NCBI GenBank assembly: GCA_049999805.1
Contig: JBNGIO010006119.1
Span: forward strand, 62,211 to 126,210
DNA from: Folioceros fuciformis
Lineage: Eukaryota > Anthocerotophyta > Anthocerotopsida > Anthocerotales
DNA length: 64,000 bases
Direction: 5' to 3'
Shown: positions 1-11,238 of the stretch, piece after piece
How positions within the stretch are numbered: position 1 is the first letter of the stretch
Layout of the letters: each line of letters begins with the position of its first letter
The notes under the pieces: model-generated
Database searches by the model: none
Told to the model about the DNA's origin: nothing
What the model saw: only the letters and a program-made list of their open reading frames with translations
Made by a program: the position numbers and the translations under genes

Positions 1-39
1 GGTTGGAGATAACGGGGTCTGGTTACGTTTGGGTGCACC

Positions 40-3000
40 ATGAATCCATTGGACCTGCTCCGACCCATGATGCGAGGCTGGACTGTACCTCTGGCGATAT
101 TCGCCAGCACGTACTTGCTCTTCAGTCAGTTTCTCCTTCCCTCGCAGGTTTGCAGCTTTTGACAGCGGAATCCCTGCAATTTGAGGAGAAGCACTCAACT
201 TGACTGTATGCCCAACGCCTGACCTGGCTGTGGCAGAAGGGGGAATGTGGGTTGCTTCCGTATGATCACTTTGTGGTGTTCAGCAAACGTGTTGTCACGC
301 CTGGTGGAGTGATACCTGCCGGAGGTATTGAAGTAACTGGGTTGCACATGGTGGCAACAACCCAATGAGGCGTGCTCGAATTTGTAAAGTCTGCTTTCAC
401 CCGTGGTCTTGCAGTGGAGGTGGAAAATGGGAGGATTGTGTCGGTAATCAAAAGACGTGAAGCACCAAAGCCGAGAGAAGGGCTCCATGTGCTTGACTAT
501 GGGAACGCAGTTGTGATGCCAGGCCTCATCGATGTGTAAGAGCTGCGTTTTGTTTCTACAGAGGCAGAGCTGTCATCGCTGCCAGAGTTCTGAATGACGT
601 GTTGTCGTGAAATTACAGGCATGTTCATTTGGATGAGCCGGGTCGTGAGGAGTGGGAAGGGTTTCTGACTGGGACACAAGCTGCTGCTGCTGGTGTGATT
701 GTCGTGGAAATGTCTTACCCACGTTTCACTGATTGCCTGCTCTGAAGGAGACATTTTGCGGTAACGCATTTGTGGGTTCACAGGTGGAATAACGACCTTG
801 GTGGACATGCCTTTGAATAGCTATCCTGCAACCACCACAGTGGAGGCTTTTGAGCTTAAGGTACGTTTCTTTCATGCTTTTCTGATACTGCTGCTATGTC
901 TCGAAGGAAGTTTCGACTCAGCCAAGCAGTGATATTGACTTGGTGCGTGCCTTCACAACACCACTCATTTTGGTGGGCTAGCAGCTTCGAGCCGCAAAAG
1001 GAAAACTCGCTGTGGATGTAGGTTAGTACTCTACGCAGTACTCAGCCACTGTATCGAAGCCAAGAACTAAAAGATGTAGGCAAACATTTTGTTGTGTGGT
1101 CTGCTCTTTGTTCTGTGTTGCTGATCCCAAAGTGTACCTAAAGCTCCGTGGATCTGAGTACTTCGTGGCTTCGTTGCCAGGCTTTTGGGGTGGCCTCGTT
1201 CCAGGAAATGCTGAGAACTTGACTGCTTTAGCTGAGCTTTTAGATGCCGGCGTTCTTGGATTGAAGGTACATCTTCGGCAATGTTGTTTCTCTTGTCGTG
1301 TGAAGTTCTCTGAGTTCTGCAAATGAGACACGTACGAGGAACTGACAGATGCTGATCTGTGAAGTCGTTCATGTGCCCTTCAGGCATCAATGACTTCCCG
1401 ATGACCACAGCTGCCCATATAAAGGTAAAAACATGCTTCCGGTGGATTTAGGACGGTCTGGATTATTTGGTTTCTGAAATTGCAGTCTACCGTACATGCC
1501 TGGTGCAGGCATCCTTGAATGTGCTTGCAAGATACGGACGTCCGATCTTGGTCCATGCTGAAGTCCCACTCGAAGAAGACGAGGGAGGAGCATCGGAAGG
1601 ACGGTCCATGAGAGATAGCAGATCATATCAAACTTATCTTGACAGTAGGCCGCCTGCATGGTTAGTTGTCATGTGCCCTTGAAATCCGTGTGTTGTATGT
1701 CTTTTCAATTGCGGCAGCCAAATTGCTCCACGCGATTACGCTCATCTCTCAGCGCGCGGACAACGCACCAAGGGGCGTCGGAGACGACCACTGGAATCAA
1801 ATGGCCGGTTTTGATGCATTCCAACCCTTCAGTTCCCAGTTCTTCAACTTGCGTCTGAGCTTGCAGGGAGCAACGAGCAGTCCAACAGCTGGTGGATGTA
1901 GCTGAAGCGACAGGAGTTGGAGGGTCGGCTGAAGGTGCTCACATCCACGTCGTCCACCTTTCAGATGCGGATGGCACCCTGGATCTCATCAAGGTACACG
2001 AAACCTCTCTTTGCAGTCTTTTCTGAACGGCAGTCACGGAAAAAGCTATGCGGTTTGGCAGGAGGCGAAGGCCAAGGGGTATGCTCTGACCGTCGAGACT
2101 TGCCCCCACTACCTGGCATTGGCTGCGGAGAACGTGACGGATGGGGACACAAGGTTCAAATGCGCCCCGCCATTGAGGGCATCATCAAACAGGCTCAAGC
2201 TGTGGCATGCCCTGAAGGTGAGCCAACCATGCCATCCTCGTGACAGATCCACGATGTGAGTCAAGCTTGTCAGCGTTCGTAGTTTACGGGCGTCGTTATG
2301 GGTGCCCTGCAGGACGGCAGCATAGACCATCTCAGCTCCGATCATTCCCCCTCCACGCCGGAGCTGAAACTCCTCCAGGAAGGCGACTTCATGAAGGCAT
2401 GGGGCGGCATCTCTTCTCTACAGGTCGGCCCCATCTCTCGGCCCGTCCGCTCTTGAGGGTTGCCCTGTCCCATACATGCCCTCGTCCCCGGCATGAAGCA
2501 TGCTGCTTCTTTCACACGTGTGCAGCTGGTGCTCCCCATTACGTGGACCTTCGGGCAGCCACAAGGCATCACATTAGAGGAGGTCTCGGCCTGGTGGAGC
2601 AGCGCTCCTGCACAACTTGCCAAGTTGTCAAGAAAGGTGAAACCAACTTTATCCTCTTGTCCTCAGTTGCTGACTGGTGAAGTCGTCGTCTTACGTGCGA
2701 CCGGTTCAACAACGATGCCCATCCCCAGGGCTCGATCGAGTTTGGGAAGGATGCAGATCTGGTAGTGTGGGATCCTGAAGCGTCATTCATCGTGGGCAAC
2801 GAGTTCCAGCTTTTCCACAAGCATAAGGTCAGGGGCGCTGAGTGAGTCAGTGCCTTGAAGCTCACGGCCCATGGGCCTACCTGCTTCCCACCAACCTGAC
2901 TAAGTAGGTGTGTGCTTCTCGCAGTTGACACCTTACTCGGGACTTCCTCTGTCGGGAAGGGTGATCTCCACCTTCGTCCGAGGCTCACAGGTGTTCAGCG

Positions 3001-3050
3001 AAGGCCACCACGGCAGCAGGCCCTGTGGAAGCCCCATCTTGGCCGTGTAG
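40..3050 (+). CDS. ALN: Allantoinase (15 exons)
   Basis: Hydrolyses allantoin to allantoate in ureide (purine) catabolism; plant enzymes sit in the endoplasmic reticulum. Exons that join in frame: 40-147, 237-324, 415-535, 619-692, 784-860, 985-1021, 1181-1266, 1365-1424, 1509-1660, 1867-1993, 2062-2217, 2313-2423, 2526-2636, 2729-2827, 2925-3050, giving 510 residues, the usual plant length. The first exon encodes a hydrophobic N-terminal anchor. The amidohydrolase metal and active-site motifs are all present: HVHLDEPG (exons 3-4), the carboxylated lysine in [10 protein letters not shown] (exons 7-8), LVHAE (exon 9), HIHVVHLSD (exon 10), VETCPHYL (exon 11) and SSDHSP (exon 12). All introns I placed have GT-AG ends. 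The ATG is only 40 bases into the window, so the promoter lies outside. I see no frameshift or internal stop in the spliced product. Splice sites are inferred by eye from protein conservation. Confidence 0.93.
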
Positions 3051-4510
3051 ATGGAAGGAACATGCAGGGAATGTGAACGGTGTTGCTGCGAGCACAGCGC
3101 AGCCCGCAGCAGAGGGTGTAGATTATGTGCCACACACGCAGAGCTGGAAGACCAGATTTGTGCAGGTAAATTAAGAAGGAAAGGACAGGGAAGGTGAAAA
3201 AGCGGCTGGTGGGCTCTCCTCTGAGAGTGCGGGTGTTGCTGGCCGTCGTTGGTGACATGTGAAGGATGAATGGCTGGAGTAGGTGAAGACGGATTGCTGC
3301 CCAGACCAGTCGCTGGCAGCTAGCTGACTTGGCATCTTCTAGGGATGCACCAAGCATAGCGTTGGCATGGCGTCCCAGATTGGCGATGACGTGTTGGGAT
3401 GCTCGGGCATCGTCCATGGCATCGGGCCTGCCTCCCACTCGCCCGCCTGTGTGAACGGGGTTCTCCATGTGGCCACCCCCGGTTGGTCGTGCAGTATATA
3501 TTGTGATTTTTTGTGGTGGAGGAATTTCTTTTCTTTTTCTTTATTACGGGGGGCCTGGCCTTGTCATGGATGCCGCTGATGAGCGGAGTGGAGTGGAGTG
3601 CAGTGGATTTGTTTGTTGCCCCGCTGAGCAAGTCACGGGTGCCGCGGAAGCCGCTGCGCCCTCTTCCTCCTTCCTTCCTTGCCTTCCTCTGCGCCTCGGC
3701 CTCGGGAGGCTCTGCCGGTGCTGCTGCTGCCGCTGCCTCGGCTTGCGCTCCTCCTTCCTCGCCTGCCCCCACCGGCGCCATCGCCGTGCTGCAGGCCCGC
3801 CTCTGCCGCCTGCCCTGCCCTGTTTTTTGCCCCGGGCATTCCCCGTCTCCCAGCTTCGATCTGCTCACCGGCGCTACGGTGGCTGCTTGCGAGTTCGCGG
3901 GACTAAGCTTGCGCGGCTCTGATCTGAGCCGGGCTTGCCTGCCAGGGGTTGCCAATTCCTGCGCTTCTTGCTTCCTTGTTCCAGGCTGCATGTTCCGTTT
4001 CTGTCCCCTCGGGGCCAGGGAGTCGAGCAGGTCGGAGTAGACCGGGAAGCGAGGGGACCGTCGCTTCCTGCCCTTGGCACCCGGCTTCCTTCCTTCTTGA
4101 ATCTCGTTCCTTGAGCCGTGGCCGGTGATTCATCCTTGCGGCTTTGTTGCGTCTAGCCTTGACACGCTCTTGTGTAGCATCGGGAAGCCCTGGAGAGGTC
4201 GGGAAGCGGAAGTTGGTGATATTCTGGCACGCCTTGAAATGAATTCTCTAGTCTGATCGGCACTGGACTAGCACTGGGAGTACTGAATCATGGAGTTCGG
4301 CCCCCGGACATTGGTGCTTGAGGGGAGGTGTGCTGGCCGTGCGCGACAGCATGTCATGGATGCCTCTGGGTTGCAGCCTCGGATCGTGTGCTTGGTTGAA
4401 GGCCGTGGACAGGGTTTGTCTGAAGGAATGTGACGCAGCCAGGAGCTGAGTTCGCCACTTAAGCGGAACCTGGGTTGGGCTCTCTCTATACTGTTACTCC
4501 AATTATAGCG
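3051..4510. other. Intergenic / leader region
   Basis: No convincing gene. The stretch 3640-3840 is strongly pyrimidine-biased on the plus strand and rich in CTG/CCT triplets, which opens long low-complexity Ala/Glu/Arg frames on both strands. It presumably contains the 3' UTR of ALN and the promoter and 5' UTR of the next gene. Confidence 0.5.
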
Positions 4511-7500
4511 ATGTCAAGGAAGTACATAGAGGCACGCAAGACTTTCAGCGGCCTAACCTCTGAGAGCGGCTCATCGGAAGATGCAATCGACATGAACGGG
4601 GAAAGGATCACGCTCACCCTCAAGTGCCCCGCGGCAGACAAGTTTCAAGGCGCCTCCTCTCCTACCTCCAGTTTGGGCAGACACTACCTCTCTCTCGGCC
4701 TGGCCGATCATGAAACAGGCCCCAAGAACCGGGCTGAGGGAGTGGAACGGTGTGACCTTGCCCTGGAGCGGCTCGCATATCCCAGCTCGGCTCCTACCGG
4801 CACCGACTTGCTATCTGTTGCTGAAGCTGGCAGTGAGCCAAATCCCTTCGGTTATCAGGCGTTGGCAACACAACGAAACCTGGAAGGTGAAGGGGCCAGG
4901 GAAGTGTCACCAGACAAGCATGCGGGAGAGGAAGGGGATGGTACTGCGTATGACACACCCGTCACGGGAACATTCTTTCTCTCCCGCACCAAGGGGGACT
5001 CTCGTGTTCCGGAGTCTGACTTTATGAATCTACGAAGGCACCGGCAGAGAAGCCCCGCTGCCGGCCAGCTTGTGGTGGCCCAGGAATCCGAGCAAGCTCC
5101 GTTCGCGCATGTGACGGGCTCGGAGGAAAGGCCCGCAGGGGTGACGGAGTATACATTCATGGATGTCAAGAGCGCGTCGCAAGATTCGTGTCCCATGCTT
5201 TTCGGGCAGAAGCTCAGGCGCATACCGCCGGTGGAGAGCTCCGCTGGTAAGCAGGATGCTACAGTGGAGAAGGGGGATCAGCCCAGCCGCGCAACTGCGG
5301 CTGAGAGTGCGGATCTTGAAGGTCAGAATGTGCAACAGCTGAGCGGCCTGCCTGATATGGACACTTATCCTGGAGTGCAGGGTGCACCCGGAAAGAACCA
5401 GGATCTGAGCCCCGTCAGAGTTGATGCGGACACCGAGGCATCTAAAGAGTCATGTAGCAGGCCAGAGACGGGTGCTCCGTCGGGCTCGTCTTCGGTGCCT
5501 AAATCTGAGGCAGAGATCGTTGCTGGTAAAGATGAGGCTGCAAGTGGCGAGACGGAGGGAAAGGTCACGGAGCAGGTACTGGTGTCTGATAAGGCTGTGC
5601 TAAAGGAACCTGAGGTTGAGACTCCTTCGAAACCGAAAAACGAGGATCAACCTGCTCCTGTCAAACGGGTTGGGAGAATCATAAAGCTGCCAACGTCATT
5701 GGTCGGTGGCGGGAACTTTGATTTCGATGATAGGTATGTTGGGTATCCACAACCAGTCATGCTTCTCGCCTGCACACTTGTTCCCTCTTTTGCATTTACC
5801 CTGTCGCCGGAAACTTGTATCATATTATCTCTTCTGCAGGTCCAGCTCCAGGAAGCGTGTCCGCACAGGATTTGACAGAGATTCGTTTGAGAGGGATCTT
5901 TCTAGGACAAGAGTGGCAAGAGACCGAGTAATTGCGAGAGAGCTTATCTCTGATTCCGATGTCGATGATGAAGTATACGGTCAGGGCAGAAGCTTCGTCA
6001 AAGAAGAGGACATACCCAGGCACGGTCGGCGGGTGGAGTACTCACCTGGAATTTTCTTCACAGATAGAAGCGATGATGGCAAGGTAGCCGGTGGTGGCCC
6101 TGGTCGAAGTGTGTTTAACCGTCTAGGTGGGGCGAACAACAGAGATACAGTGTTTGACAGGCTCATCTACAGGGGCCCTGACGACATGCAAGTCGGGGAT
6201 AGAGACTATAAGACAGCACGGGACCGTCCCAATCAAGATGGAAGAGGATTTCTTTCTAGACTTAGCAATCGGGGGATGCACACAGCAACTTATAGAGACA
6301 GAGATCATGAACCTTACCGCCAACATAGGGGTAGAGGTGGACCACATCATCAGGCAAGCCATGGTAGAGATCAGTACAGGTCGTCTGAGAAGCAGAACTA
6401 TGGGCGCTCTTTTTCTGGCACCGACTTTTATACAGCAAGCCGTGACTTCGTTGTTGCCAATGGCAAACTTCAACATTCGAGGAGTGCAAAACTATCTGGT
6501 TGGGACAGGTCTGTACAACGGTTGAGCCCTTTTGATACCACTGCAGATGGGGTGGGTAGACGTTCCTGCTCTCCAGACGAGAGAACTTTCACTCGAAGCA
6601 GGAAACATGTAGTACACTCTCCTCCGTACCCGGCCTACCCGGCCCTATTGCAGCAAGCCAGGCAGAGCTCCTGCTCACCACCCCGTGAGACCACCTTCCA
6701 TCGGACCTTCTCCCGTCATCCAGTAGCTGGGAAGTATGAAGTAGCAGCATCTTCAGATTTATACAGTCCCCATGATTTGGAACGCGGGCAGCAACGATCT
6801 CCTCAGCTATATCCAGAGGACCTGAGTGCTGGGAGGGGAGCATCTGCACGTGCAAGGCATGAAGTATCTGAGGCAGCCGAGATGAGATCAGAACTGACAG
6901 ACTACTGGGGTTCTGGGAAAACGTATACTGGGCTATCTGAAACTTCAGATCGCAGGAACCATAGTGACGCCTCCGGCAGAGGGAGGGTTTCCACCTTGGA
7001 AGGCAACGTGGGAATGAAGGGGCACGTTGGACGACTGGAGGTCCATGAGGACGAAAAGCTTGTGGATTATCTGAAAGAGTTTGGCAATGACAGCAAGAAT
7101 GGCAGACCTGGAAAACAGTCAACAAGCAAGGAATGGACTGGTCAGTCTGAGAATGGCTACTCACCAGATGGGAGTACCAGAACCTTATATAATCTCAACT
7201 TTGGGACAGATCTTTCAGATGGTTTCGAATCAAGAAGGAACAAGGATGTTGTGAACAGATCTGATCTTAGAATGGCCTGGGAACAACGAGAGTCCAGGCA
7301 TGTCGCCACACGGACCAGGGATTTCACCTCTTCTGATGCTTGGCCTGAAGAGAGGCTGCAACTTGGAACGAACAGGTACCATGAGAAGGTATGTTATTGA
7401 AACATGAGATACAAGTGGTCAATTGAAACGCTACACGTTTCCACCACTTGTAAGGTTGGGAAAGAATGTCGGGGGATGATGGTTTCTAACTGATGTCTGT

Positions 7501-7803
7501 GGATAAAGACGATCACAGACAGAGCATACTTCAACAGGTAGCGGGAGTGTGTTGTTGTCCATCCGTTTCACCTTGTGTCAGCTTTGGTGAACATAGCACG
7601 TCACCAGTGTTTCTGAGCTCAGTTCGAAATCCTGGGAGTTTGGATCTGCTCAGAGAATGAAAAACCGTACATGTCGGAAGGGTTCTCCACGTATGACTCA
7701 TCCTCTTTGAACGTTGTCCGATTGTTACAAGGCTACCAGCGGGATGCAGCACGTGCTTGAAGATGACTGCCTCGAAAGTCTAATTGAACTGACGCCGAAG
7801 TAA
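4511..7803 (+). CDS. Unrecognised disordered Arg/Asp/Ser-rich protein
   Basis: I do not recognise this protein. The first ATG in the long open frame is at 4511. Exon 1 (4511-5733) joins exon 2 (5840-7388) in phase through a GT-AG intron. The open frame then meets a strong donor (AAG|GTATGT) at 7388/7389. Likely terminal pieces are a 15-nt microexon at 7523-7537 (SILQQ) and a last exon 7750-7803 (HVLEDDCLESLIELTPK then TAA); these keep phase 0 but are tentative. The product would be about 946 residues, nearly all low-complexity. The N-terminal third is acidic, Ser/Glu-rich and carries KRVGRIIKLPTSLVGGG near the exon junction; the rest is rich in Arg, Asp, Gly and Ser, with RD/RG dipeptides. 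No membrane segment or catalytic motif is visible. Composition suggests a nuclear or RNA-associated protein, an inference only. If the microexons are wrong, translation would stop at 7400. Confidence 0.72.
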
Positions 7804-8673
7804 AGACAGAGAAGCTGGACAAGCAGATGCGCAGCAGTGCGATGGTGGCTACCATTTTTCCGTTCTCTGGCAGAAGCAAGGTCAGTGCACAGGGTGCAAG
7901 TCAAGATGCCCCCATTTTTTTTCCCTCTGCCAACGGCATGCAGAATTTCGCGTCTCATCACAACTATTGGGACAAACTGAGAAGTTTGACGGAGTTCCGT
8001 CTACTCTTCAATATGCACCTCAATCTCGTGACACAGAAATCGTTCTGTACCTGTAGAATACGTGCCCTGCGTTTAACACAACGAACCAACAATTCACACA
8101 GTAACAGAACCCAACCGGGGAACTCCGTAACGAGAACCATTTCAGGACACTGATTTCCGTCCTACCGGAATCGTGGATTCGCCCATCCCCAAACAATCCA
8201 CCTGGAGATACTCAAAGAGGGGTCCGTGAATAGAAGTTGAAAATGTGAGACCCACTACAGAATTTGCTATCTCTACATCCAATTCTAGGCCAATCCTTGC
8301 AAAGTTCCACTTTATACCCTCGTGGCAGTGACTTGGAGAAGGGAGCATGAGGCGGACATAGACGATTTGGTTGTAGGCCACAACTTCACAGCAACTGGAC
8401 CCAGGGGTGAAAGAGGGAACTGGTGATCCGCGCCCTTCCCACGCCCACGCCGATCCAAGAGCCAAGTAGCTGCAGACCTTTTCCATGATCTGGATTCGAA
8501 AGGGCGGTGTGCTTGACCGTAGGAAACATCCTGCCAGCAAAACATGACACGTTACATTCAATCACACTGCTGGGCGATTTTTGACGCCATTGTCATGTTG
8601 CCACTTATTGGTGGACAATACCAGCCTGCAGTGCAGCAAACAAACTAACTAACCTCTTCTAAGATATCTTCTC
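7804..8673. other. Intergenic between convergent genes
   Basis: Probably the 3' UTRs of the upstream plus-strand gene and of minus-strand SGF11. No conserved coding segment recognised on either strand. Confidence 0.4.
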
Positions 8674-9828
8674 TCATGCAGAGACTTGGCACTGGCCACC
8701 TTGGAGTCTAGCACGACGGACCTGAAAGATGGACAATACAGCAATGGAGTAGGGTCATGACCGTGCAGACAAGCCTCAAATCTGTTACAGGCTACTGACA
8801 GGCCGACACTTGCGCACCCCGCAAAAAATTGAACCAAGAAGTTGCCAAGCCGTGTAGTAAGCAGATGCAGCTAACCTTGTCTTCGTCTTCTTGGCCCTCA
8901 TCAGATGTCTCATCGTTGAGCTCACCGACCCTTTGTGCTTCTTTCTGCATCTGCAACTTGTTGTAGGATCTGTTCCCGATGGAGCCAAGGGGAACAAGGG
9001 CGGTTCCATGTGAAGAACTAGGACTACTCCGGGATCTCTTTTGCTGTGGTACCTGGATGTTGTTCTTGACCGTCTTGAGCCGTGCTCTCCTACCCTGCGT
9101 GCGAGTCAAGTATGAGCAATGGCAATGGAGCACGGGCACGGGACAGGTTAGAGAGAAACGACAAGACAAGACAAGACCAGGCCAGACCAGACCAGACCAT
9201 GCCTTTAGCCTTTCCGTATCCTCCATTCCCTGTCTGAAAAACCTGTGCACTAAACCCAGAGCCCGCTTAGAACCCACACAACACCACACAGACTGTCTTG
9301 CCTGGCACCTAGGAGAGAAAAGAGACGTGGTGGTGGTTCCTGGCTGCCAAAACACCCACCTTGCCCATGCACTTCTCCAGGTGCGGAGCAAAGCGGCCTG
9401 CCACAATGGACCGCCCGCAGTTCATGCAATCAAACGCGTCAGAGGCAATGGACGGATGCGTCTGCCCGAACACGTCCACTGCAGACTTGCTGCCGCCACT
9501 GTCCGCCCCTGCGCCACTGAACCCGGCCTCTCCCGCATCGTCCCGTTCTTTATCCGACGACCGCGCGTCCTCCTCCTCCTCCACGTCCAGCCGGTAGTCG
9601 AACCCCAGACGGGCCGCTCTATGTGCCTCCGTTGCAACATCCGTGATCAAATAATCCACCAGCTCCGTAAACAGAAAACTTGCTTCCTGCGACACGCCAC
9701 CAATGCCCACAAGAGCACCAAAGCTTCAGAGGCAAAAGTGCGGCAGCCGGCCCCAACCCACAAACAGCTGCAGGCTCAGGCTCAGGCTAAGGCTCAGGCT
9801 CAGGGTCAGGCTCAGGCTCAGGTTCAGT

Positions 9829-9860
<32 letters not shown>

Positions 9861-10017
9861 AAGGATGAGGCTCAGGGTGAGGCTGGGGGTGAGCTCAGCT
9901 GTCCTCTCATCTCATGCCAATCCATGTCATGTCAGATGATGGCATGTGCTCCCCCCTCCCCACCTCCTTGATGGCAGACCCCGCCTGCAACGATCCCTTC
10001 ACCTCCTGCTCCTTCAT
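8674..10017 (-). CDS. SGF11: SAGA deubiquitinase-module subunit SGF11
   Basis: SGF11 anchors the Ubp8/USP22 histone H2B deubiquitinase to the SAGA co-activator in the nucleus. The core is certain: exon 9686-9360 encodes an N-terminal helix (ELVDYLITDVATEAHRAARL) and the C2HC zinc finger (CMNCGRSIVAGRFAPHLEKC), preceded by VFGQTHPSIAS, a stretch typical of the plant family. Exon 9094-8876 continues with GRRARLK and an acidic tail ending DEGQEDEDK. The open frame has no ATG upstream of 9686, so I place a first exon at 10017-9964 (start MKEQEVKG), which splices in phase 0; the hexanucleotide array at 9771-9894 then falls in intron 1. A short last exon 8721-8674 (VRRARLQGG...) is tentative. The predicted 215 residues are slightly more than the roughly 180 of the Arabidopsis protein as I recall it. 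Confidence 0.85.
9771..9894. repeat. CAGGCT hexanucleotide array
   Basis: About 19-20 imperfect copies of CAGGCT (variants AAGGCT, CAGGGT, CAGGTT, GAGGCT). It lies in the predicted first intron of SGF11 and opens a spurious Gln/Ala frame on the plus strand. Confidence 0.95.
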
Positions 10018-10160
10018 GGAATGCCAGCCTGCTGTGCGACAGACGTGCAAACCCACGGTGAGACGCGCAACTCGATACGCGATACGGGATAGCCTGTGAG
10101 AGGGCAGGACCCGAGTGGGAGCCAGCAGCTGCCCCGAAAATCTGCTGCTGGCAATGATGA

Positions 10161-10214
10161 TGTCCTGGTCCTGGTCCTAGTCCTGGTCCTGGTCCTAGTC
10201 CTGGTCCTGGTCCA
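10161..10214. repeat. TCCTGG/TCCTAG hexanucleotide array
   Basis: Eight to nine units of TCCTGG with regular TCCTAG variants. It lies upstream of the predicted SGF11 start, in the intergenic region shared with the next plus-strand gene. Confidence 0.95.
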
Positions 10215-11146
10215 GGGCCTGCTGCCAGTGCGGGGGCCGTTGAGGCAACTGGCCGGTAGGAGGTTATTCCCTCCCTCTTTACCGTCGTCTCTACAAACCG
10301 CCTTATAACCTAGCTACGTACACTAGTGTCCAGTAGTACTCTACAGTAATAATATCCTCTCTGTTTTTCATTACTCCTCCTTCCCCTAAAATCCAGCCCC
10401 TGCCCTTCCCTCTGCCCACCATCATGTGCGGTTCCGGCACCAAGTACTGCTACTCACACACTTCCATCCCATCATCGCTCCGGTCCTCCCTTCCCCGATG
10501 CATGTATACAGTACAGTGTGTATCACACCCACACCCTCCGTCACCCAAACGCGCCAATTGCCTCGCCCCATATCTTGAAAATTCCATCCGCTCCACCGCT
10601 CTCCCCGTCGCACCACCCAGCTTCGTCTCCACCCGCCACGCCACTCCCTCGATCAACTCGCCTGCATTGCCATTTCCACTGCGACTGCGTCTGCGTCTGA
10701 TGAAGTGCCAGGAGTGCGTTTCGGACAGCGTCTCTCATCTTCCACGGTTTGATCGTTCTCCCTCTCTCCGTGAACCAACTCTGCATGCTCCTCCCTCGGG
10801 CTGCTGGGCACACTGAAGCGTGAAGCGTGTGCCTCATGACGCAGGGGGGAGCTTCAAGGACGCTACGTTAACTGCTATGCATCCCTGTATTACGGTACAC
10901 CAGCCCAGCTGCAGCTCTCCTGCTCCTCATGGCGTTCTTGATCTTTGCTACTGTACATGAACGATGTCATGCATGCATGTAGTTTGGTGCCAGCGTGAGG
11001 GGGGCAAATCTTGGGTATGGACTCCGCTGCAGATCAGTCATGCACTTCTCGGCTGACATCCCCGGTTTCGGCTGTGGGCAGACGGGGGCCCTCAGGATGA
11101 GATATCTCAGAGCCTCAACAAGGAGGAGAGCGGATTTAGGAAGCTG
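10215..11146. other. Intergenic between divergent genes
   Basis: Shared upstream region of SGF11 (minus) and the gene at 11147 (plus). C/T-rich around 10370-10800. No conserved coding signal seen. Confidence 0.4.
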
Positions 11147-11195
11147 ATGCGGGCGCAGTATGAGCCCGAGCACGAGCCCGAGCACGAGCACGAGC

Positions 11196-11238
<43 letters not shown>

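Noticed and set aside
1-3050. ALN considered as a pseudogene because its open frames are short
   Set aside because: All 15 exons join in phase with GT-AG introns and every active-site motif is kept.
3320-4040. Overlapping long frames on both strands (Ala/Pro/Leu/Cys-rich)
   Set aside because: Low-complexity, no conserved motif, no sensible splice structure; explained by base-composition bias.
8979-9971. 330-codon plus-strand frame with long Gln-Ala runs
   Set aside because: It is antisense to SGF11, starts inside its exons and owes its length to the CAGGCT array.
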